NCBI GenBank assembly: GCA_002491565.1
Contig: DKWE01000080.1
Location: forward strand, 1 to 8,839
DNA length: 8,839 nucleotides
Source of the DNA: Lachnospiraceae bacterium UBA7160
GTDB lineage: Bacteria > Bacillota > Clostridia > Lachnospirales > Lachnospiraceae
Reading direction: 5' to 3'
The notes beneath the pieces were generated by a model. That model worked only from the letters and a program-made list of their open reading frames with translations, had not been told where the DNA came from and searched no databases. Of the stretch, positions 6,728-8,839 are shown one piece after another. Positions within the stretch are counted from its first letter, which is position 1. Each line of letters opens with the position of its first letter. The position numbers and the translations under genes were made by a program.

Positions 6728-6790
6728 CGCTGATTCACAGAAAACTTTTTGCGGAAGATGTTTCTCGGAAGGAGCTGTATAGGATCAGCG
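6728..6790 (+). promoter_or_regulatory. Long-range stem in the rpsL-rpsG gap, candidate regulatory RNA
   Basis: The 239-nt gap 6708-6946 holds no gene. CGCTGATTC (6728-6736) pairs with GGATCAGCG (6782-6790), nine pairs with one G-U. The helix continues with ACAG (6737-6740) against CTGT (6775-6778), leaving a 3-nt bulge at 6779-6781. Inside, AAAC (6742-6745) can pair with GTTT (6760-6763). In E. coli the S12-S7 spacer is where S7 represses its own operon; a similar role here is an inference from position, not from a recognised S7 motif. Confidence 0.4.
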
Positions 6791-6817
6791 CAGAAAAGTA
6801 TCACAGTAAGTACCAGT

Positions 6818-6848
6818 TTGATTCACCTTATGCCGGAGTTCATATTAT
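6818..6848 (+). promoter_or_regulatory. Weak possible internal promoter before rpsG
   Basis: TTGATT (6818-6823) and TATTAT (6843-6848) resemble -35 and -10 boxes, but the 19-nt spacer is long. If used, it would give rpsG-fusA a start near 6855. Readthrough from the rpsL promoter is the simpler explanation. Confidence 0.2.
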
Positions 6849-6855
6849 CCAGTTG

Positions 6856-6901
6856 GCTGCAGGCTAATATAGAAGTCCCTGCATGAGACGCAGCAGTTTT
6901 T
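6856..6901 (+). terminator. Mutually exclusive hairpins with T-run before rpsG (possible attenuator)
   Basis: TGCAGG (6858-6863) pairs with CCTGCA (6878-6883). GCTGC (6856-6860) can instead pair with GCAGC (6890-6894), or CTGC (6879-6882) with GCAG (6890-6893). The last two end 2-3 nt before TTTTT (6897-6901). The arrangement resembles an attenuator with competing stems, but the stems are short, so this could be chance or simply leaky termination between rpsL and rpsG. Confidence 0.3.
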
Positions 6902-6931
6902 GTTGTGAGTACCTGTGATCTAATGAATATT

Positions 6932-6939
6932 AAGGAGGG
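6932..6939 (+). promoter_or_regulatory. Ribosome binding site deciding the rpsG GTG start
   Basis: AAGGAGGG ends 7 nt before GTG 6947. The open frame extends upstream to a GTG at 6905, but that one has no ribosome binding site and would add 14 residues foreign to S7. Confidence 0.9.
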
Positions 6940-6946
6940 AAGTAAC

Positions 6947-7417
6947 GTGCCACGTAAAGGACATACTCAGAAAAGAGACGTTTTAGCAGACCCGTTATAC
7001 AACAATAAAGTAGTTACCAAGCTTATCAACAACATCATGCTGGATGGTAAGAAGGGTGTAGCTCAGAAGATTGTATACGGCGCGTTCCAGAAAATGGAAG
7101 AGAAGACCGGGAAACCGGCAGTAGAAGTATTTGAGGAAGCGATGAACAACATCATGCCGGTACTTGAGGTAAAGGCAAGACGTGTCGGCGGTGCTACGTA
7201 TCAGGTACCGATCGAGGTCAAGGCTGACCGCCGCCAGGCTCTGGCGCTTCGCTGGATTACCACCTATTCCCGCAAGAGAGGCGAGAAGACGATGCAGGAT
7301 CGTCTGGCGAATGAGCTGATGGATGCTGCGAACAACACCGGCGCATCCGTCAAGAAGAAAGAGGATATGCATAAGATGGCTGAGGCAAACAAGGCGTTTG
7401 CGCACTATCGGTTCTAG
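6947..7417 (+). CDS. rpsG: 30S ribosomal protein S7, 156 aa, GTG start
   Basis: S7 is a primary 16S rRNA-binding protein that nucleates assembly of the 30S head and lies near the E site. From the GTG at 6947 it reads MPRKGHTQKRDVLADP and is 156 aa, the same length as B. subtilis S7. Conserved blocks include EAMNNIMPVLEVKARRVGGA, with the rRNA-binding surface, GEKTMQDRLANEL, and the C-terminus ending HKMAEANKAFAHYRF. In other bacteria S7 is often the translational repressor of this operon, so the unusual gap upstream is of interest. The fusA ribosome binding site overlaps the stop codon, which suggests translational coupling to EF-G. Complete and certain. Confidence 0.99.
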   Translation: MPRKGHTQKRDVLADPLYNNKVVTKLINNIMLDGKKGVAQKIVYGAFQKMEEKTGKPAVEVFEEAMNNIMPVLEVKARRVGGATYQVPIEVKADRRQALALRWITTYSRKRGEKTMQDRLANELMDAANNTGASVKKKEDMHKMAEANKAFAHYRF

Positions 7418-7421
7418 GAGG
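7416..7421 (+). promoter_or_regulatory. Ribosome binding site deciding the fusA TTG start
   Basis: AGGAGG overlaps the last two bases of the rpsG stop codon and is 8 nt before TTG 7430. The next in-frame ATG (codon 17) would cut into the conserved N-terminus just before the GTP-binding loop. Confidence 0.88.
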
Positions 7422-7429
7422 AGAAGATT

Positions 7430-8839
7430 TTGGCTGGAAGAGAATATCCATTAGAGAGAACGAGAAATATCGGTATCATGGCTCATATCGATGCGGGTAA
7501 GACCACCACGACCGAGCGTATTCTTTACTATACCGGTATTAACTACAAGATTGGTGATACCCATGACGGCACTGCGACCATGGACTGGATGGCACAGGAG
7601 CAGGAGAGAGGTATCACGATTACTTCAGCCGCTACCACCTGTCACTGGACACTGCAGGAGTATGCAAAGACAAAGCCGGGTGCGCTGGAGCACCGTATCA
7701 ATATCATTGATACTCCGGGCCACGTAGACTTTACTGTAGAGGTAGAGCGTTCCCTGCGTGTACTGGATGGTGCAGTCGGTGTATTCTGCGCAAAGGGCGG
7801 CGTGGAGCCGCAGTCTGAGAATGTATGGCGTCAGGCAGATACGTACAATGTACCGCGTATGGCGTTCATCAACAAGATGGACATTCTTGGCGCGAACTTC
7901 TATGGCGCAGTCGATCAGATCCGCACGAGACTGGGCAAGAATGCGATCTGCATTCAGCTCCCGATTGGCAAGGAAGACAGCTTCAAGGGTATCATCGATC
8001 TGTTTGAGATGAAAGCTTACATCTACAATGATGATAAGGGCGATGATATTTCCGTTGTGGATATCCCGGAGGATATGGCAGAGGAAGCAGAGCTGTACCG
8101 TACCGAGCTGGTGGAGAAGGTCTGCGAGCTGGATGACGATCTGATGATGCAGTATCTGGAGGGCGAGGAGCCGTCCGTAGATGACATGAAGGCTGTTCTG
8201 AGAAAGGCAACCTGCGAGTGTACCGCTGTTCCGGTATGCTGCGGTACTGCTTACCGGAACAAGGGTGTCCAGAAGCTTCTGGATGCGATTATCGAATATA
8301 TGCCGGCGCCGACCGATGTACCGGCAATTAAGGGTACTGATCTGGATGGCAATGAGGTAGAGCGTCATTCTTCTGATGATGAGCCGTTCTCCGCACTTGC
8401 ATTCAAGATTATGACAGACCCGTTCGTAGGAAAGCTTGCGTACTTCCGCGTGTACTCTGGTACGATGAATTCCGGTTCTTACGTCCTGAATTCCACGAAG
8501 GGCAAGAAAGAGCGTGTCGGACGTATCCTGCAGATGCATGCGAATAAGCGCCACGAGCTGGACAAGGTGTATTCCGGAGATATCGCTGCGGCAGTTGGCT
8601 TCAAGATGACTTCCACAGGTGATACGATCTGCGACGAGCAGCATCCGGTAATCCTGGAGTCCATGGAGTTCCCGGAGCCGGTTATCGAGCTTGCAATTGA
8701 GCCGAAGACCAAGGCTGGCCAGGGCAAGATGGGCGAAGCGCTTGCGAAGCTGGCGGAGGAAGACCCGACGTTCCGTGCGCACACTGATCAGGAGACAGGC
8801 CAGACAATCATCGCTGGTATGGGCGAGCTGCATCTGGAG
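7430..8839 (+). CDS. fusA: Elongation factor G, N-terminal 470 residues (3' end outside window), TTG start
   Basis: EF-G is the GTPase that moves tRNAs and mRNA through the ribosome after peptide transfer and helps recycle ribosomes. From TTG 7430 it reads MAGREYPLERTRNIGIMAHI. GTPase motifs are visible: G1 AHIDAGKT (18-25), G2 RGITIT (60-65), G3 DTPGH (94-98) with the catalytic His98, and G4 NKMD (148-151). The G5 region reads GTAYRNKG (about 272-279) where E. coli has GSAFKNKG. Domain II follows (DEPFSALAFKIMTDPFVGKL onward). The fragment ends in domain III at AGMGELHLE. The stretch before G3 (TLQEYAKTKPGALEHR) differs from the E. coli segment. It lies 12 nt after rpsG and is co-transcribed with it; tuf often follows in this operon but is outside the window. 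Confidence 0.98.
   Translation, partial: MAGREYPLERTRNIGIMAHIDAGKTTTTERILYYTGINYKIGDTHDGTATMDWMAQEQERGITITSAATTCHWTLQEYAKTKPGALEHRINIIDTPGHVDFTVEVERSLRVLDGAVGVFCAKGGVEPQSENVWRQADTYNVPRMAFINKMDILGANFYGAVDQIRTRLGKNAICIQLPIGKEDSFKGIIDLFEMKAYIYNDDKGDDISVVDIPEDMAEEAELYRTELVEKVCELDDDLMMQYLEGEEPSVDDMKAVLRKATCECTAVPVCCGTAYRNKGVQKLLDAIIEYMPAPTDVPAIKGTDLDGNEVERHSSDDEPFSALAFKIMTDPFVGKLAYFRVYSGTMNSGSYVLNSTKGKKERVGRILQMHANKRHELDKVYSGDIAAAVGFKMTSTGDTICDEQHPVILESMEFPEPVIELAIEPKTKAGQGKMGEALAKLAEEDPTFRAHTDQETGQTIIAGMGELHLE

Noticed and set aside
6905..6946. N-terminal extension of S7 from GTG 6905
   Set aside because: The added residues do not match S7, and a strong ribosome binding site directs initiation to GTG 6947.
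7625..8833. Long open frame (402 codons) on the minus strand opposite fusA
   Set aside because: It is the shadow of a strongly codon-biased gene; the protein is Leu/Arg/His-rich with no recognisable domain, and fusA on the other strand is unmistakable.

Overview
The window is a chromosomal housekeeping locus of a Gram-positive anaerobe, most likely a Clostridia member near Lachnospiraceae. This rests on remembered resemblance of RpoC, EF-G and S12 to that family, the longer Gram-positive form of S12 (140 aa), strong AAGGAGG-type ribosome binding sites and a GC-rich coding style. No species can be named from the sequence alone.

Layout, left to right: the 3' end of rpoB (1-420) and the complete rpoC (442-4371), 21 nt apart, encode the two largest RNA polymerase subunits. 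A very strong intrinsic-terminator-like hairpin (4389-4437 plus T-run) follows. Two nucleotides after its T-run and the next base comes the ribosome binding site of an APH(3')-like aminoglycoside phosphotransferase gene (4459-5250, +). A VanZ-family membrane protein gene converges on it (5298-6023, -). Between vanZ and the next block is a 261-nt divergent control region. It has a good promoter for vanZ on the minus strand and a perfect-consensus sigma-A promoter (TTGACA, 17 nt, TATAAT) with an A-rich upstream tract on the plus strand. The plus promoter starts the str operon: rpsL (6285-6707), rpsG (6947-7417) and fusA (7430 to beyond the right edge).

The core genes work together in gene expression: RNA polymerase beta and beta' make transcript, S12 and S7 are small-subunit proteins, and EF-G drives translocation. 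The two genes between the polymerase and ribosome blocks look accessory. Both belong to families with known antibiotic-resistance members (aminoglycoside O-phosphotransferase; VanZ, linked to teicoplanin), though chromosomal relatives often have no proven resistance role. S12 carries lysine at both classical streptomycin-resistance positions.

The least ordinary signals are regulatory or structural. They are the terminator abutting the aph ribosome binding site with no room for a promoter; a leader of about 130 nt with four consecutive hairpins before rpsL; a 239-nt rpsL-rpsG gap with a long-range stem; a 30-residue tandem duplication inside RpoC; and long acidic tails on both RpoB and RpoC. 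I see no insertion sequence, transposase, integrase, tRNA, rRNA or CRISPR array, and no clear evidence of a wholly new multi-gene system.
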